DNA of 64,000 nt from Parahaliea mediterranea (lineage in GTDB: Bacteria; Pseudomonadota; Gammaproteobacteria; Pseudomonadales; Halieaceae): NCBI RefSeq assembly GCF_003402235.1, contig NZ_QEWO01000005.1, positions 496,001-560,000 on the forward strand. Direction: 5' to 3'. Below are positions 8,994-16,757 of this stretch, piece after piece. Under the pieces are notes generated by a model, which saw only the letters and a list, made by a program, of their open reading frames with translations, did no database searches and had not been told where the DNA came from. How positions within the stretch are numbered: the stretch's first letter is position 1; every line of letters starts with the position of its first letter. The position numbers and the translations under genes are program-made.

Positions 8994-9907
8994 GCGCGCC
9001 CGCCGCTGGTGGCCGCCATGAACACGTCTTCCAGGTTGGGCCTCGCCAGCTGGCAGGTGTGGCCCTGCGCGGCGCTGTGCAGCTGCTCCAGGGGCGCTTC
9101 GGCCCCGGCGTCGAACAGCACCCGCAGGCGGCTGCCCTGCTGGGCGGCGGAAACCACCTCGGGCCGCACCATCAGCTGGGCGCGCAGGGTGCGCAGGTCG
9201 CTGCCGCTCACCTCCACCACGCGCCCGTCCAGCGCCCCCATCAGGGCCTGGGGGCTGTCGTCGCGACGCACCCGGCCGCGCTCCAGTATGGCCAGGCGGT
9301 GGCAGCGCTCGGCCTCGTCCATGTAGTGGGTGGATACCAGAATAGTGGTGCCGGCTTCGCTCAGGTCGAACAGTTTTTCCCAGAAATCACGGCGATTTTC
9401 AGGGTCCACCGCCGAGGTGGGCTCGTCCAGGAACAGCAGGGTGGGGCGGTGCAGGGTGGCCACCGCCAGGGCCACCCGCTGGCGCTGGCCGCCGCTCATG
9501 GCCTGCAACTGCCGGCCGCGCAGCTCTGTCAGGGCAAACTGTTCCAGCACCTCGTCTATGCGCCGGCGGCGCTCGCCCCGGCCCAGCCCGTACACCCGGG
9601 CCATAAAACGCAGGTTTTCCAGGGTGGTGAGGTCGGTATACAGGGAGAACTTCTGCGTCATGTAGCCGATTTCACGGCGCAGCGGTTCCGCATCGGCGGG
9701 AATGCGCCGGCCCAGCACCTCCACGTTGCCGTCGCTGGGGGTGAGCAGCCCGCAGAGCATGCGAATGGCGGTGGTTTTGCCGGAGCCGTTGGGGCCAAGA
9801 AAGCCGAAGATGCGGCCCTTCTCCACGCTGAGGTCGATGTGATCCACGGCGGTGAGCTCGCCGAAGCGGCGGGTCAGCCCGCGGGCGCTGATGGCAAGCC
9901 CGCTCAC
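8990..9907 (-). CDS. ABC transporter ATP-binding protein
   Basis: The 305-residue protein has all ABC ATPase motifs: Walker A GPNGSGKTT, the Q-loop (GYMTQKFSLY), the signature MSGGQRQRVA, Walker B LLFLDEPTSAVDP and the switch His in VSTHYMDEA. The C-terminal 80 residues match the accessory domain of the YbhF/CcmA-like exporter ATPases. It starts at GTG, overlapping the stop of the adaptor gene (GTGA), and ends overlapping the permease start, so the three genes form one operon in the order adaptor, ATPase, permease. Confidence 0.95.
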   Translation of the reverse strand: MSGLAISARGLTRRFGELTAVDHIDLSVEKGRIFGFLGPNGSGKTTAIRMLCGLLTPSDGNVEVLGRRIPADAEPLRREIGYMTQKFSLYTDLTTLENLRFMARVYGLGRGERRRRIDEVLEQFALTELRGRQLQAMSGGQRQRVALAVATLHRPTLLFLDEPTSAVDPENRRDFWEKLFDLSEAGTTILVSTHYMDEAERCHRLAILERGRVRRDDSPQALMGALDGRVVEVSGSDLRTLRAQLMVRPEVVSAAQQGSRLRVLFDAGAEAPLEQLHSAAQGHTCQLARPNLEDVFMAATSGGRA

Positions 9908-10905
9908 TGGGGGGCTTCGCCGCTATCCAGCAGCACTTGTACCGGCACGCCGGTGGGCAGTGTGTCGGCGTCGCTCAGGTCGAACTCCGCCAGGTACACC
10001 AGCCGCGCGCGGTCGCTGGCGTTCAGGGCGTAGTAGGGGGTAAAGGCGGGCTCGGTGGCAATCCAGCGCAGGCGGCCGGTGAAGGGGTGGTCTATGCCGT
10101 CCACCTGTACCGGTAACGCCGTGCCCGGCTGCAGGCGCGCGCGGTGTTGTTCCGGCACGTAAACCCGGGCAAAGGGGCTGCTGTTGGCCAGCATGATGGC
10201 CAGGGTGGCACCCGCCGGCACCCGTTCGCCCACATTCCAGGGCAGGCTGTCCAGCCAGGCGTCGCGGGTGGCGGTGACGCTGAGTTCGTCCAGGTGGCGC
10301 TCTTCCAGCGCCAGTTGCGCACGGGCGGCCTCCAGCTCGGCGGCGCCCTGCTCCAGTTGTTCTGGCCGGGTGCCGTTGGTCAGGCGCAGCAGTTGCTCGC
10401 GGGCAGCTTCCAGCGCGGCCTCGGCGGCGTCGCGGCTGGCCAGGGCCGAATCCAGCGTGGCCTTGGCGGCCAGCTTCTGCTGCACCAGCTTGCTGGCCCG
10501 CTGGTAGCTGGCCTCGGCATCCAGCAGGGTGGCACGGGCGCCGGATACCTGGGCGCTGGCGGCGGCAATGTCTTCCTTGCGAGCGCCGTTGCGCAGTTCT
10601 GTCATGCGCGCCGCAGCCCGCGACGCCTCGGCCCGGGCGCGGGCGACCACCGCCTGCTGGTTGCGTGTGTCCAGTTGCACTAGCAGTTGCCCGGCGCGTA
10701 CTGGCTGGCCCTCCTGCAGCGGCTGTTCGGTGATGATCTCGCTGGCGGTGGCGCGCAGGATGATGCGGTCGCGCTCCAGGGTGCCCAGGGCCTGGTCTGG
10801 CTCGTTGCCGCCGCAGGCGCCAAGCAGCAGTGTGAGCAGTGTAAGCAGCGCGGGCCACAGCCGGTAACGGCAAAGGTGCAGGCGGGTGTGCAGGATGCGG
10901 GGCAT
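9904..10905 (-). CDS. HlyD-family membrane fusion lipoprotein of an ABC exporter
   Basis: The 333-residue protein is the periplasmic adaptor of the exporter encoded downstream. It begins with a hydrophobic signal ending in the lipobox LLGAC (Cys31), so it should be a lipoprotein. A lipoyl-like hairpin (EGQPVRAGQLLVQLDTRN) is followed by a long Ala/Glu/Arg-rich coiled coil (about residues 80-215) and a beta-barrel domain, as in YbhG. It heads the operon. Its ribosome site GGAG lies inside a 9-bp inverted repeat just before the start codon, which suggests regulated translation or an operator there. Confidence 0.9.
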   Translation of the reverse strand: MPRILHTRLHLCRYRLWPALLTLLTLLLGACGGNEPDQALGTLERDRIILRATASEIITEQPLQEGQPVRAGQLLVQLDTRNQQAVVARARAEASRAAARMTELRNGARKEDIAAASAQVSGARATLLDAEASYQRASKLVQQKLAAKATLDSALASRDAAEAALEAAREQLLRLTNGTRPEQLEQGAAELEAARAQLALEERHLDELSVTATRDAWLDSLPWNVGERVPAGATLAIMLANSSPFARVYVPEQHRARLQPGTALPVQVDGIDHPFTGRLRWIATEPAFTPYYALNASDRARLVYLAEFDLSDADTLPTGVPVQVLLDSGEAPQ

Positions 10906-10910
10906 GGTGC

Positions 10911-10937
10911 AACTCCGGGCGGCGAGGTCCCGGAGTT
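10911..10937 (-). promoter_or_regulatory. inverted repeat covering the ribosome site of the ABC exporter operon
   Basis: A perfect 9-bp inverted repeat (AACTCCGGG / CCCGGAGTT, 9-base loop) ends 5 bases before the ATG of the adaptor gene. In the mRNA the Shine-Dalgarno GGAG is inside the right arm, so a hairpin would hide it. The same element could be a DNA operator for a TetR- or MarR-type repressor. Both readings are inference. Confidence 0.55.
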
Positions 10938-10965
10938 ATAACACGCTATGAGAGGGGTGCAAGTC

Positions 10966-10984
10966 GGCCCGCGGTTTGCGGGCC
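10966..10984 (-). terminator. GC hairpin after the citrate-synthase-family gene
   Basis: GGCCCGC and GCGGGCC form a perfect 7-bp stem with a 5-base loop 25 bases beyond the stop of the minus-strand gene. No T run follows on the minus strand, so it is a weak terminator candidate or an mRNA 3' end stabiliser. Confidence 0.3.
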
Positions 10985-11008
10985 GGGTGGGTTGTTAAGC
11001 GGGCTTGC

Positions 11009-12127
11009 CTATGCCGGTGTGTCATCCGCCACGTAGCGCGCCCGGGGGCGAATGAGGCGGCTGTCGCGGCTGAACTCCAGGAAGTGGGCGATGTAGCCGT
11101 ACACCCGGGCCATGGCGAACATGGCGGTAAAGAAGTGGCTGGGCAGGCCCAGGCTGTGGAACACGGCACCCTTGTAGAACTCCACATTGGCCCAGATTTC
11201 CTTGTCGCGCTTGGCAAATTCCTGCTGGCAGGCCTGCTCCACCGCAATCAGGGTGTCCAGCAGGCGCCGGCTGTCGGCGTCGTGGCACAGCTCGGTCGCC
11301 ATGGGCTTTAGCAGCTTGGCGCGCGGGTCCACGGTGCGGTATTCGCGGTGGCCCATGCCCATGATCTTGGTTTTTTCCGCCAGGCAGCGGGCCACGTAGG
11401 CTGCGGCCTTTTCCGGCTCGCCGATGGCCTGGGCCATTTCCAGTGCAGCCTGATCCGCGCCGCCGTGCAGGCGCCCGTACAGGGTGCCGATGGAGGCGGA
11501 AATCACGCTCTGGATGGGCGCCAGGGTGCTGGCGCAGACACGCCCGGCAAAGGTGCCGGCGTTGAAGCTGTGCTCCATTTGCAGGATCTGGGTGGCGTCC
11601 AGCATCTTCACCGCGTCGGCATCGGGCACCTGGCCGTGCAGGCGGGTCAGGAAGTTGGCGTGAAAGTTGTCGTCCGGGCCGCCACCGAGCGGCGCCAGGC
11701 CCTGCTCCGCCCGATACCAGGCGGCGATCAGGCCAGACAGCTTGGCGGCCAGCACCAGCCCCTGCTCGGCGTCCAGGCCAAGGCCCAGGGTCTGCTCGGT
11801 GGGCAGCTCAATCAGCGGCACCATGCCCTGCAGCACCAGCATGGGGTGCAGGTGCGGGGGCAGGCGCTTTAGAATGTCGCACTCCTCCTGGGTCAGGTCG
11901 GCGTGCTCGCACAGGAAGCGGTTCAGCTGCAGCTGCTGGGCGGCGTCGGCGCTGCGGCCAAACAGCACCAGCCAGGCTACTTCCGCGAAGGGGCGCTGCA
12001 CCAGGTCGTTGATGTCCACGCCGCGGTAGGACAGCCGGCCGGCCTCGCCCTCCACGTTGGAGATGGCGGTTTCGCCCACCACCACGCCGGCGAGGTCGAA
12101 GGATTCCAGGGTTTGGTTGGTTGTCAT
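11009..12127 (-). CDS. citrate synthase / 2-methylcitrate synthase family protein
   Basis: The 372-residue protein aligns with type I citrate synthases, which join acetyl-CoA (or propionyl-CoA) to oxaloacetate. Two of the three catalytic residues are present: His221 in RLHGGAD and His260 in GMGHREY. The third, normally Asp in a NVDFYSG-like motif, is Glu316 here (NVEFYKG). Length fits the short bacterial form. The gene stands alone and is divergent from a LysR regulator, which suggests an inducible role rather than the housekeeping citrate synthase. No prpB or prpD neighbour is seen, so methylcitrate synthase is not established. An ATG start with GGAG upstream supports the 5' end. Confidence 0.88.
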   Translation of the reverse strand: MTTNQTLESFDLAGVVVGETAISNVEGEAGRLSYRGVDINDLVQRPFAEVAWLVLFGRSADAAQQLQLNRFLCEHADLTQEECDILKRLPPHLHPMLVLQGMVPLIELPTEQTLGLGLDAEQGLVLAAKLSGLIAAWYRAEQGLAPLGGGPDDNFHANFLTRLHGQVPDADAVKMLDATQILQMEHSFNAGTFAGRVCASTLAPIQSVISASIGTLYGRLHGGADQAALEMAQAIGEPEKAAAYVARCLAEKTKIMGMGHREYRTVDPRAKLLKPMATELCHDADSRRLLDTLIAVEQACQQEFAKRDKEIWANVEFYKGAVFHSLGLPSHFFTAMFAMARVYGYIAHFLEFSRDSRLIRPRARYVADDTPA

Positions 12128-12198
12128 GAGGGGGTCTCCATTGGGGCCCGGCCAGTGACAGGCGGCGGGGCGATGTTGCGGCGGCCAGTATAAATTTC

Positions 12199-12212
12199 AC
12201 TGTTCAATCAGT
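12199..12212. promoter_or_regulatory. small dyad in the citrate synthase/LysR divergent promoter
   Basis: ACTG-TTCAAT-CAGT forms a short dyad in the 124-base AT-rich region between the two divergent genes, with related ACAGT and ACTGAT sequences nearby. LysR proteins typically bind interrupted dyads in such positions. The match is short, so this is only a candidate. Confidence 0.3.
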
Positions 12213-12251
12213 AGAGTTAAACAGTCTTATTAATTGATAAGTAAAACTGAT

Positions 12252-13139
12252 ATGCGTTTGGAGAACAGCGAACTGCGCGCCTTCCGCGCCGTGGTGGAAG
12301 CCGGGGGCTTCCGGCGGGCTGCCGAGGCCCTGCACCTGAGCCAGTCGGCGGTGAGCCAGGCGGTGGCGGGGCTGGAGGCCAAGCTGGGCCTGCCCTTGAT
12401 ACAGCGCGGTAAAAACCTGAGCCTGAGCGACGCCGGGCGGCGCGTGTTCGATCACGCCGTGGAGGTGCTGGGGCGGGAGCAGCAGACCCTGGAGGACATT
12501 GCCCGCCTGCGGGACGGCGCCAGGGAACGCCTGAGCCTGGCCATCAGCGGGTCCATCAACTACTTTCACGCGCAGGAGTTAATAAGCGCTTACTACGCAC
12601 AGAACCCGGCTGTAACGCTGCGCCTGCAGGAACTGCCCAGCCGCAGCATGATCTACGCGGTGCTCGGCGGGCAGGTGGAACTGGGGCTCGGGCCCTTCCA
12701 GAAGCAGATGTCCGCCTTTCACACGGTGCCGCTTTATGAAGACACCCGTCACCTGGTGGTCAGCCCGCGCCACCCGGCCTTCGACGCCATGATCGCCGGC
12801 GATGCGGGGGCGTTGCGCCGCACGCCGCTGATCGCCTCGGCCCTGGACAACCCGGAAATGCGTCCCTCCATCCAGCGCCTGCGGGACCAGTTCAGCACCG
12901 TGTGGGAGGTCAGCAGCCTGTCCCTGCGCATCCACATGGTGGCGCAGGGCATGGGGGTGACCTTCTTGGATCGCCGCCTGCTCAAGGAGCACCCGCGCTG
13001 CCGCGACCTGCACATCATGGACGACCTGTCCTTTGGCCGCATCGACAAGCGGGTGGGGTTGTACCACCGCGCCAACCTGTCGCTGAGTCCGGCCGCCCGG
13101 GCCTTCATTGCATTGTGCGAACAACACTGGCAACGGTAG
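12252..13139 (+). CDS. LysR-family transcriptional regulator
   Basis: The 295-residue protein has the N-terminal winged helix-turn-helix of LysR regulators (residues about 4-62, with AAEALHLSQSAVSQAVAGLE) and a C-terminal periplasmic-binding-like effector domain. The effector is unknown. It is divergent from the citrate-synthase-family gene across a 124-base region and probably controls it. The ATG at 12252 was chosen; an in-frame TTG six codons upstream is possible, and neither has a strong ribosome site. The glpD gene begins 30 bases downstream, so the two may be co-transcribed. Confidence 0.92.
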   Translation: MRLENSELRAFRAVVEAGGFRRAAEALHLSQSAVSQAVAGLEAKLGLPLIQRGKNLSLSDAGRRVFDHAVEVLGREQQTLEDIARLRDGARERLSLAISGSINYFHAQELISAYYAQNPAVTLRLQELPSRSMIYAVLGGQVELGLGPFQKQMSAFHTVPLYEDTRHLVVSPRHPAFDAMIAGDAGALRRTPLIASALDNPEMRPSIQRLRDQFSTVWEVSSLSLRIHMVAQGMGVTFLDRRLLKEHPRCRDLHIMDDLSFGRIDKRVGLYHRANLSLSPAARAFIALCEQHWQR

Positions 13140-13169
13140 AGTGAAGGCCACGCCGCCGGAGGGGCAGGG

Positions 13170-14777
13170 ATGACCATCAGTCTTCGCAACAGTAATGTAG
13201 AGCGGCTACGGCAGCAGGATTTCGACGTACTGATTGTGGGCGGCGGCATCAACGGCGCCGTGTCGGCCGCGGCCCTGGCCGGGCGCGGTGTGAAGGTGGC
13301 GCTGATCGATCGCGGCGACTTTGCCGGCGGGGTCAGCTCCAATTCCTCCAACCTCGCCTGGGGTGGCATCAAGTACCTGGAAAGCCACGAATACCTGCTG
13401 GTCAACAAACTGTGCAAATCGCGCAACGCCCTGATGCGCGCCTACCCCAGCACCGTGAAGGAAATCCGCTTTTTCACCACCATCCAGAAGGGCTTTCGGT
13501 TCTGGTCCTTCTTTGTGTTCCTTGGCAGCGTGCTGTACTGGCTGATGGGCCGCTGCGTCACCAAAGCCCCGCGCTACCTCACCGCCCGCTACATTGAAGA
13601 GCAGGAGCCGGAAATCAACACCGAAAACGCCGCCGGCGGGCTCGAATACAGCGACTGCTACCTCTACGACAACGACTCGCGCTTTGTCTTCAACTTCATT
13701 CGCAAAAGCCTGAACTACGGCTGTGTGGCGGCCAACTACGTGGCCTCCGAAAGCGCCACCTTCGAGAACGGCCAGTGGCACACCCAGGCCCGCGACGGCG
13801 AAAGCGGCGAGACATTCAGCATACGCTCGAAAGTGCTGATTAACGCCGCGGGCCCCTGGGTGGACGCCAACAACCGCCGCGATGGTATCCACACCCGCCA
13901 CAGCCACCTGTTTTCCAAGGGCATTCACCTGATTGTGGATCGCATCACCGACAACAAGCGGGTGCTGACTTTTTTTGCCAGCGACGGGCGCCTGTTTTTT
14001 CTCATTCCAATGGGCCCGAAAACCTGCATCGGCACCACCGACACCCAGGTGAACAGCCCCGAAGTGGAAGTGACCGACGACGACCGGGACTTTGTGCTGG
14101 CCAATGCCAACGCCCTGCTGGACCTGCCCCGGCCCCTGACGCGAGCGGACATTATTGCCGAGCGCGTTGGCGTGCGCCCGCTGGCGGTGGAGGGGCGCGA
14201 CGGGCAGGCCGACTGGGTGCAGCTGTCGCGCAAGCACGCCATCGAGTGCGACCGCACGCGGCACCATCTCAGCATCTTCGGGGGCAAGCTCACCGACTGC
14301 CTCAACGTGGGCGATGAAATCACCGAGTGGGTGGCCGAGCTTGGGGTGCATGTGCCCATGCCCAAACACCGCTGGTACGGCGAGCCCGGCAAAGAACTGC
14401 GCGACGAATTCATGCTGCAGGCGCAGCTGATGAATCTGGATGCCCTCACCGACCCCAGCTCGCCCGAGCCATTGTCTGAGCGCTTTTGGCGCCGCTATGG
14501 CGAGGCCGCCTTTGGCCTGCTGGAAGACATTCGCGAAGACCCTGCCCAGGCCAAGTTGTTGATACGGCGCGCGGAGTACACCCGCTGCGAAATCGAACTG
14601 GCGGCGCGGCGGGAGATGATCGTCAAGCTCGAAGACTTCATGCGCCGGCGCTCCAAAATCGAGCTGGTGGTGCGCCGGCAGGAAATTCTCGACGCTCCCG
14701 GCCTGCGCGAGGCCTGCGCCATCCTGTTCGGCGAGCGCGGCGAGGAAAAGCTGGCGGAGTACCTGGCCACCCTCTGA
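13170..14777 (+). CDS. glpD: aerobic glycerol-3-phosphate dehydrogenase
   Basis: GlpD oxidises glycerol-3-phosphate to dihydroxyacetone phosphate with FAD and passes electrons to the quinone pool at the inner membrane. The FAD-binding motif GGGINGA is at residues 24-30, followed by the family motif GGVSSNSSNLAWGGIKYLE. GPKTCIGTTDT and the C-terminal SIFGGKLTDCLN region also match. At 535 residues it is slightly longer than the E. coli enzyme (about 500). An ATG with GGAG upstream sets the start. It follows a LysR gene closely, with no glpK or glpF in view. A strong rho-independent terminator lies about 125 bases after its stop, beyond the first LacI-type operator. Confidence 0.93.
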   Translation: MTISLRNSNVERLRQQDFDVLIVGGGINGAVSAAALAGRGVKVALIDRGDFAGGVSSNSSNLAWGGIKYLESHEYLLVNKLCKSRNALMRAYPSTVKEIRFFTTIQKGFRFWSFFVFLGSVLYWLMGRCVTKAPRYLTARYIEEQEPEINTENAAGGLEYSDCYLYDNDSRFVFNFIRKSLNYGCVAANYVASESATFENGQWHTQARDGESGETFSIRSKVLINAAGPWVDANNRRDGIHTRHSHLFSKGIHLIVDRITDNKRVLTFFASDGRLFFLIPMGPKTCIGTTDTQVNSPEVEVTDDDRDFVLANANALLDLPRPLTRADIIAERVGVRPLAVEGRDGQADWVQLSRKHAIECDRTRHHLSIFGGKLTDCLNVGDEITEWVAELGVHVPMPKHRWYGEPGKELRDEFMLQAQLMNLDALTDPSSPEPLSERFWRRYGEAAFGLLEDIREDPAQAKLLIRRAEYTRCEIELAARREMIVKLEDFMRRRSKIELVVRRQEILDAPGLREACAILFGERGEEKLAEYLATL

Positions 14778-14828
14778 GGGTGGCATGCACACCCGGCTTG
14801 TGATGTGTGGTGTGGCTGTGCTAATTTG

Positions 14829-14842
14829 TGTAAACGTTTACA
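14829..14842 (+). promoter_or_regulatory. LacI-family operator, copy 1 (sulfatase genes)
   Basis: TGTAAACGTTTACA is a perfect 14-bp palindrome with the central CG typical of LacI-family operators. Identical or near-identical copies occur at 20660, 23438 and 24611, each before a gene of the same locus. This copy is 180 bases before the first sulfatase start. Confidence 0.85.
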
Positions 14843-14902
14843 TTATGCGCGGCGCACACTCAGGTGGTGTGCATGCGTGCGGTGTCAGCGCAAGGCGGTT
14901 TG

Positions 14903-14928
14903 CCCGGGCCAGCTGGCCCGGGTTTTTT
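14903..14928 (+). terminator. strong rho-independent terminator in the sulfatase leader
   Basis: A perfect 20-bp palindrome (CCCGGGCCAGCTGGCCCGGG) is followed directly by TTTTTT on the plus strand. It may end the glpD transcript. It also lies between the LacI-type operator (14829) and the sulfatase start, so transcripts begun at the operator would meet it. Confidence 0.8.
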
Positions 14929-14949
14929 CCATGCCGTTGCGCGCAAGGC

Positions 14950-15020
14950 AATAACAACACGCCGCAGCAACAGGCGGGAACGACAGGCTGCAATCGCAGG
15001 CAACAGCACAACAACAATAA
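14950..15020 (+). promoter_or_regulatory. A/C-rich leader with Hfq/Crc-like CA motifs
   Basis: AATAACAA (14950-14957) and AACAACAATAA (15010-15020) fit the AAnAAnAA pattern bound by Hfq/Crc in catabolite repression in pseudomonads. The second ends two bases before the ATG at 15023. Binding is inference, and no crc gene is in the window. Confidence 0.35.
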
Positions 15021-15022
15021 TC

Positions 15023-16693
15023 ATGGGTGGCGGTGTGCAAAAACATGTCCGGGCAGGTGTGTATAGCGGGATACGCAAGGCGTTCCCCTGGCGGGCGCAT
15101 AACAGAGTGCGGCAAAACCGGCGCAGGCTCGTACCGTTGCTGGCATGGCTGCTGCCGGTGTGCGCGCTGTCAGCAACCGCAACCGCAACCGCAACCGCAA
15201 CCGCAACCGCAACCGCTGCGGCCCCGGGCCTGGCACAAGTGCCAGCTTCCGCTTCAACTCCCGCCGCAGCGCCCAACATCATCTTCATTTTCGCCGACGA
15301 CCTCGGCTACGGCGATCTCAGCAGCTTTGGTTCCACCACCATCGCCACCCCGCGCATCGACTCCCTGGCGCGGGACGGCATGCGCTTTACCGACTTCTAT
15401 TCCGCCTCGCCGGTGTGTACGCCCTCCCGGGCCGGCCTGCTGACGGGGCGCTACCCGTCGCGCATGGGGATTCGCCACGTGTTCCAGGCGGATTCGGTGG
15501 ATGGCATGCCCCCGGCGGAAATCACCCTGGCCGAGCAATTGCGGCAGGTGGGTTATCGCACCGGCCTGGTGGGCAAGTGGCACCTGGGTCACCGCGACCC
15601 CTACATGCCGTGGAACCAGGGCTTTGATGAATTTCACGGCGTGCCCTACAGCAACGACATGGGCAACTTTTTCTTCTACCACAACCGCGACATCGACTGG
15701 ACGCCCATCGACCAGCGCTACCTCACCCAGCGTTACACCCGCCATGCGCTGGACTTCATCCAGGCCAATCGCAATGGCCCCTTCTTTTTGTACCTGGCGC
15801 ATAGCATGCCCCATGTGCCGATCTACGCATCGCCGGAGTTTGAAGGCGCCTCCGCGGCGGGCCTGTACGGCGACGTGGTGCAGGAACTGGACTGGAGCAC
15901 CGGGCAGATTCTGGACACGCTGGACGCCCTCGGCATTGCCGACAATACCGTGGTGGTGTTTTCCAGCGACAACGGCCCCTGGCTGATGATGCGCGATCAG
16001 GCAGGCAGCGCCGGGCCCCTGCGCGATGGCAAGGGGGTGACCTTTGAGGGCGGCCAGCGTGTGCCGACTCTGGTGCGCTGGCCGGCGGGCATTGCGCCGG
16101 GCCAGGTGAGCAGCGCGCCCGCGAGTATGCTCGACTGGTTCCCCACCTTTTCTGCCCTGGCGGGGGTGGCCCTGCCCGGTGACCGGGTGATCGACGGGCA
16201 GGATCTTACCGCGCGCCTGGGCGGTGGCGATGCAGCGCGAAGCGAAGGTTTTTACTACCTGGCTTCGTTCACCACGCGCGCCGTGGCCTATCGCGACGGT
16301 GACTGGAAGCTGAAGCTGCCGCGCAAGGGTTATCCCCGCTTTCTGGATAGCCTGCTGCGCATCAATATGTACAGTCACGACATCCTGCTCTACAACCTGG
16401 CGGACGACCCGGGCGAGCGCAACAACTTGGCGCAGGACTATCCCGAGCGGGTGAGTGCAATGCGCCAGCAGCTGGAGGCCTTTCAGGCCGCCATTGATGC
16501 CAAGGACGTTCGCCCGCTGCACATGGGCGGCGTGGGAGCCGACAGAAAAGGCTACAGCCGGGTGCTGGTGCCGTTGGGCATCACCGCGTTGCTGACGCTG
16601 GGCTTGCTTGCGCTGGTCGGCTGGGGGTTGTATCGCGGGCTGCGCGCCGGCCTGCGCCGCTGGCGCCGGCACAGTGCCGTGGCCAGTGGGTAA
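15023..16693 (+). CDS. secreted type I sulfatase with C-terminal membrane helix
   Basis: This S1-family sulfatase hydrolyses a sulfate ester with a formylglycine made from Cys132 in the motif CTPSRAGLLTG. The metal-binding motif IFADDLGYGD and the SSDNG motif are both present. A signal peptide is clear (RRRLVPLLAWLLPVCALSA), followed by an Ala-Thr run encoded by a hexanucleotide repeat, so it acts in the periplasm or beyond. Unusually, the last 45 residues form a hydrophobic helix and a basic tail (GITALLTLGLLALVGWGLYR), suggesting membrane anchoring. The start is uncertain: ATG 15023 is the only ATG near, but GTG 15107 gives a more normal signal peptide (528 residues). It lies 64 bases before a second sulfatase, and the substrate is unknown. 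Confidence 0.88.
   Translation: MGGGVQKHVRAGVYSGIRKAFPWRAHNRVRQNRRRLVPLLAWLLPVCALSATATATATATATATAAAPGLAQVPASASTPAAAPNIIFIFADDLGYGDLSSFGSTTIATPRIDSLARDGMRFTDFYSASPVCTPSRAGLLTGRYPSRMGIRHVFQADSVDGMPPAEITLAEQLRQVGYRTGLVGKWHLGHRDPYMPWNQGFDEFHGVPYSNDMGNFFFYHNRDIDWTPIDQRYLTQRYTRHALDFIQANRNGPFFLYLAHSMPHVPIYASPEFEGASAAGLYGDVVQELDWSTGQILDTLDALGIADNTVVVFSSDNGPWLMMRDQAGSAGPLRDGKGVTFEGGQRVPTLVRWPAGIAPGQVSSAPASMLDWFPTFSALAGVALPGDRVIDGQDLTARLGGGDAARSEGFYYLASFTTRAVAYRDGDWKLKLPRKGYPRFLDSLLRINMYSHDILLYNLADDPGERNNLAQDYPERVSAMRQQLEAFQAAIDAKDVRPLHMGGVGADRKGYSRVLVPLGITALLTLGLLALVGWGLYRGLRAGLRRWRRHSAVASG
15175..15216 (+). repeat. hexanucleotide tandem repeat, 7 copies of AACCGC
   Basis: Seven perfect copies of AACCGC lie in the coding region just after the signal peptide core of the first sulfatase and encode alternating Ala and Thr. 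The 6-base unit means copy changes would lengthen or shorten the linker without shifting the frame. Confidence 0.95.
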
Positions 16694-16757
16694 GCCTGGC
16701 CAGAGCAGCCAAACAGCGACATCCGGCGGCTCGATACTGAAAGGGAGAGTGAGCATA

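Noticed and set aside
14864-15022. Upstream extension of the first sulfatase frame to 14864
   Set aside because: It would run through a strong terminator and a C/A-rich leader, and it would put the signal peptide far inside the protein.
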